64,000 bases of DNA, taken from the NCBI GenBank assembly GCA_963920635.1, contig OY987308.1, forward strand, positions 9,924,225-9,988,224, written 5' to 3'. Shown one piece after another: positions 47,217-58,818 of the stretch; positions within the stretch are counted from its first letter, which is position 1, and each line of letters opens with the position of its first letter. Both the position numbers and the translations under genes were made by a program. The notes beneath the pieces were generated by a model. The model worked only from the letters and a program-made list of their open reading frames with translations. It was not told where the DNA came from and did no database searches. Source of the DNA: Pseudeuparius sepicola. Its lineage: Eukaryota > Arthropoda > Insecta > Coleoptera > Anthribidae.

Positions 47217-48146
47217 TGTGCTTTTAGTACATATTTGATTCCCATATCAGGAGAGTGGTAAAGAAATTTAGTCCGGCATATTGGATTTAGTATGACGTCA
47301 CTTATCTTATTATTTTGTACTCGTCAACCCCTTTCATTTGATACCCATATTAAGTATTAGAAAGTAGAAAGTATTACAATATTGAGTATTGCATATTGCA
47401 TTGTCACCGGAACTAAAGGTGTATGCAAAATTTCAGCTCAATCGGATGTCATCAAGTGGTTCTAATTCAGCTTGCAAGATTCGACCCACACAATAACAGT
47501 AGTATTCTCTGGACGCTGCTAACAGGTGAAATTAAATAAAAAAGCTTGTAAAATACGATAAGCGGAAACAAGAGTGCGACGGCTAACGGGCGAACATATT
47601 GTACCTATCTTTGTCTATTTAGTGTCCCCTCTACGGAAACTCGCTTGAGGAGAAGGCAGGAGTGGGGGCACGGTGTATTCATATTGATTTCGGCTTTGCA
47701 GTGTTTTTCTAGAAGTCGATCTACTTTTTTATTTTCAGTTCCAGCAATTCGATTTTTTTACCAAAATGTAACTAAAAGATGGAGGAACAATTCGTAAAAA
47801 ACATTGTTGGTACTTGTAAAATTTACAAAAATGCTACCGTTTCATTTTCTCGGGAGTATTTGAAGGAGTATTTTTGTTACCATTAAAAAACTACAATTAA
47901 AAACAAAAAAATTGTCCATACGAATCGTAGACCTATATTTTCGCCACAGTTTGAGACAGGTTGGACAGAAATCAGTTTACGTATAACAGAGGAGATAGAT
48001 TTTGAAGTTTCAAATTTTGTTTTGCATTTTTGGTGGACGTCCTGGGACTAATTCCATGTAAAGTATACAGTAGAAAGCTAGCGGAATTCCGTGCGTTTAT
48101 CTGTACTATTTGCAGTGCCATTGCTCTTAAGTGCTACTTATGGAGC
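47217..48146. other. Dispersed-repeat flank and unassigned sequence
   Basis: 47217-47370 matches 21640-21920 (TTTGATACCCATATTAAG). 47400-48100 is unassigned. 48105-48142 is the left remainder of the dispersed repeat whose right part starts at 48896. No coding sequence recognised. Confidence 0.45.
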
Positions 48147-48895
48147 AAAGGACCCCGCACACTTTGTTAGTAAAATCCGGCTCTCGTTAATTTTGCTAAT
48201 TTTTTTATATGTTATTCTACACATCATTCAGGTCAAGTCCCCATGGGCAGAAAGACCTAAGACCCCAAGGTTCAGAGATACAGGGTGTTCACGAAATATT
48301 GGAGACCCCTCTAACTTTCTTATTTTTGACTAGAAAAAACGTGTTTTATATTAAAGTTGTAGAAAATTTTCTCTACTTTCCAACGCCGTTTTCAGAAAGA
48401 AAATCGAACAACGCATTTTCAAGGTAGAGACCTAACTTTTGTTTTTTTTTTAAATGGTACACAACAGCAATTTCCTATGACAAAAGTTATATAGAACATA
48501 TTAAATATATATATATATATATATATCCTTTGGATCGGATTGAAGCGTAGAATGTAAAAATTCAATAACATACAGGGTGTTCAATTAAAAAAAGTTAGGT
48601 CTCTACCTTGAAAACGCGACGTTTGATTTTCTTTCTGAAAGCGGCGTTGGAAAGTAGAGAAAATTTTCGGCAACTTTCATATAAGACACTTTTTTTTCTG
48701 GTCAAAAATAAGAAAGTTAAGGGGGGTCTCCAATATTTCGCGAACACCCTGTATTTCTGAACCTTGGGGTCCTAGGACTTTCTGCCCATGGGGACTTGAT
48801 CTGAATGATGTGTAGAATAACATATAAAAAAATTAGCAAAATTAACGGGAGCCGGATTTTACTAAGAAAGTGCGCGGTGTCCTTTTATACCTAGA
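48147..48895. mobile_element. 750-bp foldback nested in a dispersed repeat
   Basis: The left arm 48147-48456 (AAAGGACCCCGCACACTTTG...) is mirrored by 48582-48895. The arms hold a CAGGGTGTTC motif on each side (48281, 48760). The loop carries a (TA)n run at 48506-48527. Sequence on either side belongs to one dispersed repeat (uninterrupted near 41180-41190), so the foldback is a later insertion. The 70-80-codon frames over the left arm are not genes. Confidence 0.88.
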
Positions 48896-49235
48896 TAATT
48901 TTTCAGAAATACCCCGAAATAATACAAAAAATGAAATTTGCCATTAAACTATAACACATGCGAGCAAATACCAAGAGGACATTTTTGTATGCAATCAAAA
49001 TCTACATAAAGAATTCAATACCTTTTATTACCATCAAGGTGATTAATTTTTTTCTCTAAAAATATATTTACCATTTACCCACTTCTACGCCACTGGTTGT
49101 GCAAGATGTTGGATATTAACAGGTTTTATGCTAACCCATGCCGTTATAACGTATACCAAATATGACTTAAATATCTCAACCAGTTTGGTAAATATTCAAT
49201 AATATTTTTTCCAACGGAAATATTCTTACTTGCTC
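48896..49235. repeat. Dispersed repeat, inverted copy of 40862-41186
   Basis: Matches the reverse complement of 40862-41186, including CATGCCGTTATAACGTATACC and ACATGCGAGCAAATACCAAG. A ~35-bp extra segment near 49050 is absent in the other copy. Confidence 0.85.
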
Positions 49236-49660
49236 TATAGGTAACAGGAGGTGATTCCAGCGGAATTTTTTTTTGACAGATGTAATTATTATAATGTGGC
49301 ATTGTAACATATACTCGACAAAAATTTTGATAATAATTTCGTTTAATTTACGTTTAGATATGGAATTTTCTTACCGAATCCCCCACGTTCTTCAATTAAT
49401 ATCCGGAAATTTTTCTCTAACACGATTTTTTTAAGAAAATTATCCCTCGTCGCTACGCGTCACATAATAATTTTCAAGCACTAGGGCGATTATTAGTGAA
49501 AATTCCATACCTACCTTTTTTGACCAATCAGAGGCTCGTTTTTTTGCTTCGTTGTCATGGCGACTCAAAAAATATTTCCGGAAATATTCTCACTTGCTCT
49601 AGGCAGCAGGAGGTGAGCGGAAATTTTTTGACAGATGTCATTATTAAATGTGACATTTGG
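49215..49660. repeat. Direct duplication ~355 bp apart
   Basis: GGAAATATTCTTACTTGCTC...GACAGATGTAATTATTA (49217-49305) recurs in diverged form at 49571-49660. The sequence between includes TTGACCAATCAGAGGCTCG. The element type is not recognised. Confidence 0.65.
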
Positions 49661-50228
49661 GTGCGTTTAAGACGACAAAGCGATTGCAATCGCTTGCAAG
49701 CGGATTGATGCTTTTGAACGGTTAGATTTCAGCGGATTGCAAGAGGTTTCCTCGGAAAAATCTACAAATAATTAAGTCAAGATTGGGAACATTTCTTAAA
49801 ATTATTTATATCTTAACGGCAAATTTCACTTTCATAAACTTTTGAACCCAGTGCACTTTTGTCAGTGTAGCAAAAAGGGGACTAATCAAAATAATATAAG
49901 GCAAGTTTAAGCTTCTAAATTGATTGAAAGCTGCATCATTGAGTGAAGTACTTGTAAGAGAAATAACGGTTGGTAAAGACAATGCGTGTCAAAGATGACA
50001 GAAATAATTAATGTCTCATGCATTTTAACGTCTCATGCATATTAATCCCCTGGTATCTTCTCGCTCGAAAAAGGTGAGAGAGGGAGAGCCACTGGCATAT
50101 CGGGCACTGCTGAATGTGAATTCTAGAACACGGCTTATTTTGCAGTTTGAGTAAACGATGAATTTAGAAACTCATTCTACACAGTGCATGTCCATGGAAT
50201 TTCGAAATTGAACAAAAGTAGTAACTAC
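49661..50228. other. No gene recognised
   Basis: AT-rich sequence 3' of the multi-exon pseudogene. GATTGCAATCGCTTGCAAGCGGATTG near 49681 is partly repetitive. Nothing else noted. Confidence 0.4.
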
Positions 50229-51084
50229 TCAGATGTCCTTTCTACCTTCCGTTTCCCTCTTGCTTGAATAGTCGACACTAGATTCCTCGCTAGATTCACT
50301 ACTACTGTCATTGTTTCTTTTCTTAAAGCGCTTGCTACGAGGTTTGCTCTGGATAGCTCTCTTCATTGATATTTTTTCAGTGGTTTGCATTCCCCTTACT
50401 CTTAATAATCTGTCAGCAGAAAGGCGACCTTGATTTTCTGAAAAAAGTCAGACGATGGATTATTTCTTTATTCTCTTTGTTTTGACATTTAGAGAGATTG
50501 ACAGAAAAGAGCCTGAGGATGATCCCGTTTTACTATCACTAAAATCTTTCAAGTTTAAGTTTTTAAATTTTTTAAAGAAATCAAGATCCCGTTCTATTTA
50601 TTTTACTTCCGAATCAGAAATATATTCCTCTGCATCAATTAAATTCGGATTTTTGCTGGGATCATTGTCTAAAATTTCTTCTGTCGTATCATTCAGTTCT
50701 TCTAAAAGAAATCCCATTAAAATAAATCAAAACTTTCTCCTAGTTACACTATACATACCCTGAGACCTAACCTGAATAGGGATATTTACAGTTTCAAAAC
50801 AGGACTGATCAACCATTGTCATTCCCAGTTCTTGAGCATCTTTTAAAACTTGTGCTTTGACTTTATGAAGTAAGCTGATAATATCTTCAACTGAAGGATA
50901 CTCATAGTCCAGATCATGATCAATATTTACATTTGAATTTTTCAAATTTTTAAACCTCTCTTCTCGAGGGAAACACATCTTCGCTCCTAAAAAACAATAT
51001 TATTTAGATAAGATGTTTAAGTGTAGTCGATAACTAAACGTAAAGGAATAAAAACCAAAGAAAATGACTGTAAAAATAGTATAT

Positions 51085-51445
51085 TATACACTTAGGTTGA
51101 GAAGTGAGCCATTATGTACCGAGCATTTTGATATCCTGAGGCGCGTAGCGCCGAAGGATATAATATGCGAGGTAAATAACGGCCTTCTCAACCGAAGTGT
51201 ATATAGAATTTTTTTACTATTAACATTGAAATATTGCCATATTTTACATATTTGAATAGATTTAGCCTGGAAGTTCAGTTGTCAAGCTGACAAAATGAAA
51301 ATAATTTTTCAATGTCATATAAAAAATGTTTCATTATTTACCTAGGTATTTTTTTATTATCATTATTTACCTAGGTAGAGAAATATTACTTCTCATTAGA
51401 GGAATGAGGTAAATAATGGTGATTTCTCAGGTTAGTAGTAAAAAA
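51085..51445. repeat. Palindromic repeat in an intron, inverted copy at 45893-46210
   Basis: CACTTAGGTTGAGAAGTGAG faces CTTCTCAACCGAAGTGTATA, and ACCTAGGTA motifs are paired near 51355 and 51370. The block recurs inverted inside the foldback 45324-46625 (TAGTAGTAAAAAAA ends both). It occupies the intron between exons 4 and 5 of the pseudogene. Confidence 0.75.
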
Positions 51446-52813
51446 ATTCTTTTTCTGTGGTCTTTAAGGTTACTTACGGAAATCAGTGTTAAAATCATTT
51501 AACACTTGTACTCTAGTCATTCTTCGAATTAAATCATGCAAAGAGAAACTTACAATCGTTAAGTAAGTTGTGGTCATAGATCTAACTTTTCGAAATATTT
51601 GCTCACAGGGTTGACTAGAGTAATAACAACTCTTGATTCTTTCGGCATTTTTCGATCATAATGAGAAAGCTGTGTCCATTAAGTTTGATACATGTGTAAG
51701 TTATAATGTTTTATGAACTGAATATCCATTGGCGATCAACCACTGCTGCCAAAGGCGCAAAACGAATATGCAATACAAAATGTTCCATATTCTGCCTTTT
51801 ATAGCTGTATCTTTAGTCATCTATAATCAATTGGCACAATTTAAAAAATTGAACTGTACTTGCACTTTCTGCAATATCATGTAATGCTTGTAAAGCTTCG
51901 AGAGAACATAGTTTATCTATACTTTTAAAGTTCATTTTATCTGCATCTGAAATAAAGAAGGGTAACATTAGAAGGCTGCTTTGTGGATTTTAAAATTATC
52001 TACACAGTAGAAATCCAATTTATGTGAAAAACAAGTAAAAACTGCATCTTTATCGTACATAGAAAATAACATACTCACTGTTAAGAAAGCTTGTTGATAG
52101 GAAATGTATATCTTTTGAACATGTTTCAATAAGTTTGTAAATAGGTTTTGTTGATACATTCAGTTGTCCCAGTGGCACCATAATATCAGGCTTAGTTAAT
52201 CTTATCTTTAATTTTATACATATATGTACAGTATCTTGCATGTAAATGAGGCAATCTGTGTTAAAATTCATCTGTAAGAGATCAGTTGTTTGACTTAAAC
52301 TTCAAATAATAAATTTTGAATATCTACCTGGAAATATGGTGAATATGGTGTATTTTTCTCGGTATGTGTACTATCGGTTGGAAACATTGAATGTATTTTC
52401 ATTGCCTTTAAACAGCGACTGTCTCCATCTGCGGAAAATCCTTCGACAGAAATTCCATATTTTTCTGCCTCTTTTCGTAGATATACCCATCTTGCAATAT
52501 CATTATCTGCAGTAAATTTATTGTTGCTACCGAATACCATAAGAGTAAATGCTGGTGCAGTGTCACATAATTGCTGTGCCATTACAATCATTGTATTTAC
52601 TGCAAGGGATTCATTTTCGAAAGCATTTTTACATCATTCATACTATGTATTTCAAATCATGGTGTGCATGGAATACCATCTGTATTTAGTGGTGACACAA
52701 AACCAACCTTGAAAATTACATACGTACCTCGATAAATACTAATAGAAATTAACATTGATATTGTGGCTCGAATTTTTGCATTCTATGAAAACTATTGCAA
52801 ATTAAACCATGTA

Positions 52814-54485
52814 CAGGGTTATTCACTGAGAATTAGCCCCCCACCTAACTTTTTTGTTTTTTAAGATAAAAGGGTGATTCAAAAAACAAAATCAATGGTT
52901 GGGCGAATACTTTTTTATGCCATGACCGTTTAGTGTACAGGGTGTTCCATAAAAGTAGGACCAATGGCAACTTAATTTTTTTAAATGGAACACCCTTTAT
53001 ATTATTGGATTTTTGAAATCTGCTCATCAAGGCAATCAAAATGATATTAAACTTTGTGGCATTATCTTTTTCCGTTTTTGAAAAATTCCGTATTCAAATT
53101 TTATACTAAATTTATTTAACTCGAATTTGTGGATCTCGTGATAAAGATAGACGATCAATGTAATAACGAAAAATATTTGTTTTAAACAAGAGAGTAATAT
53201 AGTGAAACTCCAAAATGTTTAGGAGCTTTTACGATTTTCCTGAAATTCTTTATTTCGAGAATACAGGATGATTTTTTTAGGTCTACCACCGCGATTTTCT
53301 CGCTCATTTTGCGGCCTACAAAAAAAAAACGTAAGAAACATAAATGTGGCAATTTTGGACAGCTAAGTGGTGCTGCAAAAGAAATCGGCATCCATGGCCA
53401 ACTTGTCGCGCAATATTAAAAAAACCTAAAATTGAACAAAACTATTAATGGCCATGGAATGTTTATTTTAAGAGGCAGAGAAAAACTTTTATATTGAAAA
53501 TTGATGGCACTAAGAAGCTTTATGCAAAGGGGTACTCAGATAGTTTCAGAAAATTACACAGGGTCTTCGGCTCTCTTGAGGCTATGAATTTTTTTTGTTT
53601 ATTTCTTATTAAGCGATTTTCTCGCTTATTTTGGGCCGCACAGAAAATATGTAAGAAAACAAAATATGGCAATTTTGGTCCGCGAGGCGACATTAGAAAA
53701 GTATTGGGCCTCCATACCCAACTTTTCGCGGTGTACTAAAAAAACCTAAAATTGACAAAAATTTTCATGGTCTCAAGAGAGCCGAAGGCCCTGTGTAATT
53801 TGTTGAAACTATCTGAGCACCTGGGTGGATAAAGCTTCTCAGTGCCATCAATTTTCAATATAAAAGTTTTCCTCTGTCTCTTAAAATAAACATTCCACGG
53901 TCATTAATAGTTTTGCTCAATTTGAGTTTTTTTTAATATTGCGCGACAAGTTGGCCATGGATGCCGATTTCTTTTACAGCACCGCTTAGCTGTCCAAAAT
54001 TGCCACATTTTTGTTTCTTACGTTTTTTTTGTAGGCCGCAAAATGAGCGAGAAAATCGCGGTGGTAGAGCTAAAAAAATCATCCTGTATAATCAGTAAAA
54101 TTGATCGTCTATCTTTATAACGAGATCCACAAATTCGAGTTAAATAAATTTTGTATAAAATTTGAATACGGAATTTTTCAAAAACGGAAAAAGATAATGC
54201 CACAAAGTTTAGTATCATTTTGATTGCCTTGATGAGCAGATTTCAAAAATCCAATAACATACAGGGTGTTCCATTTAAAAAAATTAAGTTGCCCCTTGGT
54301 CCTACTTTTTTGGAACACCCGGTACACTAAACGGTCATGGCATAAAAAAGTATTCGCCCAACCATTGATTTCGTTTTTTGAATCACCCTTTTATCTTAAA
54401 AGGAAGGATTTTCCGCAGATGGAGACAGTCGCTGTTTAAAAACAAAAAAGTTAGGTGGGGGGCTAATTCTCAGTGAATAACCCTG
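52814..54485. mobile_element. 1.67-kb concentric foldback in the first intron
   Basis: CAGGGTTATTCACTGAGAAT at 52814 is mirrored at the right end (54485), with TA outside (52812-52813, 54486-54487). Inner element ends repeat in both arms: CAGGGTGTTCC at 52939 and near 54330, CAGGATGATTTTTTTAG at 53268 and its mirror near 54085, and a central pair (GGCTCTCTTGAG against CTCAAGAGAGCC, 53570 and 53775). Nearly the entire element is one palindrome. The right arm carries a 38-bp foreign segment at 54403-54440. Confidence 0.9.
54403..54440 (-). other. 38-bp copy of exon 2 in the foldback arm
   Basis: 54403-54440 is the exact reverse complement of 52407-52444, part of the neighbouring exon that encodes EGFSADGDSRCLK. 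The left arm of the foldback lacks it: there TTTTTTAAGATAAAAGGG is continuous. TTTAAA/AAAA at the junction offers microhomology. Confidence 0.9.
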
Positions 54486-54487
54486 TA

Positions 54488-54897
54488 CATACTAAGATTA
54501 AATTCTATATATCAAACCAAATCCAAGATACCAAGAAATGTTAGACCCCTTTAAAACATTTTAGGTTCGATTAAGGGTTCGATCTTTCCACCTCCTTGTA
54601 AAGTAGCTACTGAACTTCATCTTTATCTTCTGGCCTAGGATTGGTCCAAATGTCCAAAAGAATTTTAATAATTAGAAAAAAGTTAAAAGCCAGTTGGAAA
54701 GATCAGACCTTAGCTTATTATTTTTTTGTACCCTCCGTTGTGGTTGGGATTTATTGAGTTGACTTGAGTGTTTGCGGCAGATTCAAATCAAATAGGTAAT
54801 AAAAAACCCACACACCCAAATATGAGTCGAAAACCAACCGAGATACATCTTGAGATACGAGATACATTGGTAGAAGAAAAACAATCGAAAACAATAC
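54488..54897. other. Intron remainder, no separate gene
   Basis: Sequence between the foldback and the first-exon donor at 54900-54901. A 64-codon plus-strand frame (54768-54962) overlaps the exon antisense and is ignored. Confidence 0.5.
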
Positions 54898-55608
54898 TTA
54901 CCATTTATTTGTCCGGGGGTCATATGATATCCTTTTCACAATTGCCGTTTGATCTTCACTAATGAATATTTTTAAAGGAAGATTCCGTTTTAACAAAAAT
55001 TCTTTTAATTTCGGAAACAAAACAATACCCTCTTCAATCTTATCTTTTTTGTCTAATGTCCTATAAAGTGTAGACAAAGATGGCAAAGAACCTTTCATAT
55101 TTGCATATAAAATTTCTTACAAATACCTCCCAGCAATTATAAATATAAATAGAGAAATTCTTTTAATATCTTCGGAAAAATTATGATGGTTCTGATATTT
55201 ATCGGCGTTTTGGTTTGAAGATTCTATTAAAGTCTTCAACAGACCTTGAATCTCTTTTTTTACATCTGCCGTATCTAATGTTGTATCTTCGGATTTATCT
55301 AGGTTGACTTGATTGATGACAAAAAGTTTGGGGTCGGACAAAATACCGTCAACTTCCTGGAGTAGGTAAGAAAAATCTGTAATTTTAAGTTGTACTTTAT
55401 TATAATACTGTAGCCTTCGAACAAGTCTTTGATTTCTTGAGTATTTTTCGTTTTGCCATTTGCTTTTTCCTCGGCTTTTAAGCTTGGGTGTATTGTTCAG
55501 AGTCTCGCTCTGTGTATCAGTAATTTTTTTGTAGGTGCCGGTAGGTGATAGTTTTGTTTTAAAATTTGTGCCTACCGGTTTCTCGCGGAAACATAGGGGG
55601 GTAGCCAA

Positions 55609-56419
55609 AATCTCGGGCGGTGCATACAGTACGTTCCATAATTACCTTTTTTCACCTTAAAACTTCAACAAAATACATAAAAATGCAAACACATGGTACC
55701 AAAACATTGCTTTCTTTAATACCTATCTACCATTTAATCAATTCTTTAAATTCAAAACTGAGCCAATCGGACAAAAATAGGTTGTTTAAGTAATACTTTC
55801 GTTAAATGAATTTATATGTAGGTTCTATTCCTATGAAAAAATATTCCTATTTGATTTTTATTGCCTGATAATTGTATATTTTAAAAATAACCAAAAAAGT
55901 CATTTCTACCCTTTTTCGACTACTAACAACTTCATCTCGACCAAAAATGTATCTGTTTTCGACCAGTGTAGTCGGGAAAGGGCCTGTTTCCAACCAGCAG
56001 CTGTTTGTATAGTCGGAAAAGGGTTTATTGCTCGACTAGTGTGCATTCAGGCCTGTCTTGTTTCGTTTCATAGCTGTCGGTGTTAGAAGAAAATGCGTGC
56101 ACTGTATCAATTGAGTTTACTTTAGAAAGAAAACTAAGGATTTTATAAAGAAATATATTAAAATAAAAACGTATAAAAACAAAACATAAAACAGGTCATA
56201 AAACAGGTACCTATGTATCTTCGTGGACACTTAAAGTTTTCAATAAAAATAAACTTCCAGTTTTTAAATATTAAGTTTTTTTTAGGAAAAAACTTTAAAA
56301 GCAAAACTTAAAATAGGTATAGGTAGGTACTGTCGTAGATGATAAAAACTTAAAAAAATAAAATAAACTACCAGTCTTTGGTTATTAAAGGGCATTACAA
56401 ATATTAAGTTTTTTAGGAA
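55609..56419. other. No gene recognised
   Basis: AT-rich with some short direct repeats (AAAACAGGTA, AAGTTTTTTAGGAA near 56275 and 56405). GGGGGTAGCCAAAAT at its left edge resembles 24090-24110. No exon or structure identified. Confidence 0.4.
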
Positions 56420-58620
56420 CATATAAAACAAGTATAATCTTTGGTTGAGGCTTCTTCATAAGTAAGTCCATAGAATTCGGTGCACTTCATGTGCTACCAC
56501 CTAGGGCAGTCATCGCACCCTATATTCTTTTTATCATCATCCTCAACATCACTAATAAGTTCTTCGTTGCAGGCGGAGCATTTCAATTTGTCCTCGAATT
56601 TGTCACTGCTTGTTGATGGAGATGGATTTTGGTTTCCTATGTTTTTTTCCTTTAGTTGTTTTTTGCTTTTGATTTCTGACCTTTTTTCTTTAGCTTCTCT
56701 ACCTCTACTTTTGATTTTTTCTTGCTTTATTTTGGCTTCTTCCATTTTTCTTTTCTTGTCCTCTTCTTTTTATATATAATAAAACCTCCATTCTTCTGAA
56801 GAAATTGCCCTGGGTAATTTTTCCTTTCCTCTAGTATTTGATTTCTTAATGGGTTCTGGGTAGTGGAGATGGCATTCAAATAAATTCTTTGAAGGCAGCA
56901 ATGTTTGTTGGGGGCTTTCCTGGGATAATATAATATTTCCTTTATTTTGTAATTCTTCCCTATGCATTTTTTCTAACTCAGTAGAACATGGCTGTCCATC
57001 ATGCTTTTTACTATTGTTGTTATTTCCTAATTCTTCGATTGGAATGTTCTCTTTATTTGCAATTAGTTCGAAATCTGTAATAATTTCTTGTCTAGATTGA
57101 TCCTTCACCCCAGTCTTTTCTTGCTCATTGACATCATCGCATCAGTTTTTTCTATTGATAGTTCAGCAGGTTGGCTAGCTAAATCGAATATTGAGGAGGC
57201 TTTTTTTGTCGGCTCAGAATCTGTAATAATTTCTTGCCTTGATTGGTTTTTAATTTCAGAATTTTCTTGGTCATTCACATCGCTACATGGCATGGTCGAT
57301 ATGTAATCTTTAGTTTTTTCTAATGGCGGTTCTTTTTGCTGGATGGTTAAATCGAAAGTTGAGGAGGTCTCTTTTGTTGCTTCGGAATTTGTAACAATAT
57401 CTTTTCTTGATTGGTTTGCAGACTCAGTTTTTTCTTGGTCATACATATCGCTATAGTTATAACAAATATCAGTTTCTTCTAATGGAAGTTGTCCTTGTTG
57501 GCTGGTTAAACTGAATATTGCGGAGGTCTCCTTTGTTGCCTCAAAATCTGTAATAGTCTCTTTTCTTGATTGGTTTTAATCTCAGTTTCTTCTTGGCCAT
57601 TCACATCGTTACTTGGCATGTTTGATATGTAACAAGCATCAGTTTTTTCCATTGCCTGTTCTTCTGGTTGCTGGTGGCTTAAGTCCTATGTCATTGAGGA
57701 GATCTCTTCTGCCGCATTTTGTAAATCATCGTTGAAGCTCATTTGCAGTTTGTCCAAGGTAAACAAATTACATGGACAAATTATTCCACAAAGACTGCTT
57801 CATTTGAGTATGCATTATCTTTACTGAATTCCTCCAAATTATTTTGTCGGTTTTTGCTATGAAGATCAGGTTCATCGTTGTTTAATTCTATATCTTCAGT
57901 TTCGAGAAAAATATGTTCATATGGAATTATAACGGCATCATTAAGTGCAATCATGGATCCAACTTCTATAGGTTTACGTTCATTTTCTAGTGATTTTATT
58001 TCATGCAAAATGATATTGGTGTCAATTCCTTTGGAAAAAAGTTTATTTTTTAGACTATGGATGACTTTTTCAGCTGCACGAAATTCTGAAGTCGATATAC
58101 TAAAGATGTCTTCTTCGTATTTATTTTTACTTTGGTCTTCCATGATGATTTGGACGCATTTAGGGTAATCCACGTTGTCTCGGTTTAAGGGATAGAGTCC
58201 GCCTTTTTTTGAAACCGTTAACAATGGCAGAAGTCATTTCATAGCCATCCAAAGTTGAATGGAACACCTTACAAAAATTGAGTTTATTCACAGTGCTGTT
58301 CACATTTTTTGGAAGCTTTTGCCATTTTCGAACTGTTTTTTGCCACTCAGCCTTAAGAGGTTTGAATACACTGACATCTGCAGGTGCATAATATGAGTTG
58401 AATTAGGAGGTAGTGCATAGAGAATAATTCCATTTTTCTGGCAGTATTCACTTAATGGCATAGTCATGTGCGACCTATGACTATCTAAAAACAAAATTAT
58501 TGGTTTTTGAATTTGATTTTCCTCCAACCACTTGTTAAAATCATTGACTATGTATTCGAAAAACACATCACCCTTCATCAAGTTTTTCATTCTTAACAAG
58601 TTTTCTCAATAACATTTTGT
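56420..58620 (-). pseudogene. Pogo/Tigger-like transposase with C-terminal PHD finger, 5'-truncated
   Basis: Only the 3' half of the transposase remains. The DDE region reads DVFFEYIVNDFNKWL, PIILFLDSHRSHMT (catalytic Asp in FLDSH) and ILYALPPNSTHIM (58300-58599). A one-base deletion after HIM shifts to a frame reading ADVSVFKPLKAEWQKTVRKW; an extra A near 58212 shifts again to KKGGLYPLNRDNVDY (57781-58224). A Ser/Glu/Lys-rich repeat linker follows (57085-57600), then a basic stretch and a PHD-type finger: CSACNEELI, IGCDDCPRW, a TAG where Tyr is expected, then HMKCTEF and YTCFICS to about 56420. Tigger-like transposases with PHD tails are known in insects. The helix-turn-helix and first catalytic Asp would be right of 58620 and are missing. 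Confidence 0.8.
57085..57600 (-). repeat. Degenerate coding tandem repeat in the pogo-like linker
   Basis: About four units of 150-170 bp, marked by TTTCTTGATTGGTTT-type sequence at about 57085, 57235, 57403 and 57562. Translated units share NQSR-(Q/K)-(E/D)-I-(I/V)-T-(N/D)-SE-x-TK and S-x-FDL. The repeats differ by many substitutions, so they are old relative to the satellite. Confidence 0.75.
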
Positions 58621-58818
58621 TGTAAAAAAATCCCTAATAGGGTTTCTTAAAAATTTGCTATTTTAAACAATCATAGCAGGCCATGAAATAATTACCCCAT
58701 CCAAATACCACCACCTATGGGATACTGTCCCTTGGGACTACTAATAAAAAAATAGAGACCATTTATTTCCCTTGCCCTTCATATATTTCTGAGGTGTCCA
58801 GTATCAAATTGGGGCACA
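58621..58818. mobile_element. Solo end of a mariner-like element
   Basis: CCTAATAGGGTTTCTTAAAA and CATAGCAGGCCATGAAAT resemble the TIR interior at 29330-29380, and the segment ends TTGGGGCACACTG before TA at 58819. No opposite end is present. It abuts the broken 5' side of the pogo-like gene, so its insertion or later deletion may have removed the missing half. Confidence 0.55.

Larger units (their letters stand above)
50229..55608 (-). pseudogene. Multi-exon transposon-type gene of an unclassified family
   Basis: I know this as a large, mostly unannotated repeat-protein family of invertebrates; its biochemical function is not established to my knowledge. Exons on the minus strand: 54902-55608; 52328-52707; 52079-52271; about 51477-51946; 50772-50986; about 50460-50701; 50229-50438. 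Hallmarks in order: KRISLFIFIIAGRYL, MKGSLPSLSTLYRTL, FISEDQTAIVKRISYDPRT, IVMAQQLCDTAPAF, YGISVEGFSADGDSRCLKAM, YMQDTVHICIKLKIRL, KMNFKSIDKLCSLEALQAL, SQPCEQIFRKVRSMTTTY and a Ser/Lys-rich tail. GTAAGT, GTAGAT, GTGAGT and GTTAGG donors are visible. Decay: TAA at 55117-55119, TGA near 52660, a one-base deletion near 52630, a shift near 51800, stops near 51670-51700 and a stop near 50600. A 1.7-kb foldback sits in the first intron. Confidence 0.75.

Noticed and set aside
48506..48527. (TA)n run as a regulatory TATA element
   Set aside because: It is a short microsatellite in the loop of a foldback, without promoter context.
56480..56779. 99-codon plus-strand frame with a hydrophobic, Ser/Leu-rich product
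   Set aside because: It is the antisense shadow of the basic linker and PHD finger of the pogo-like gene.
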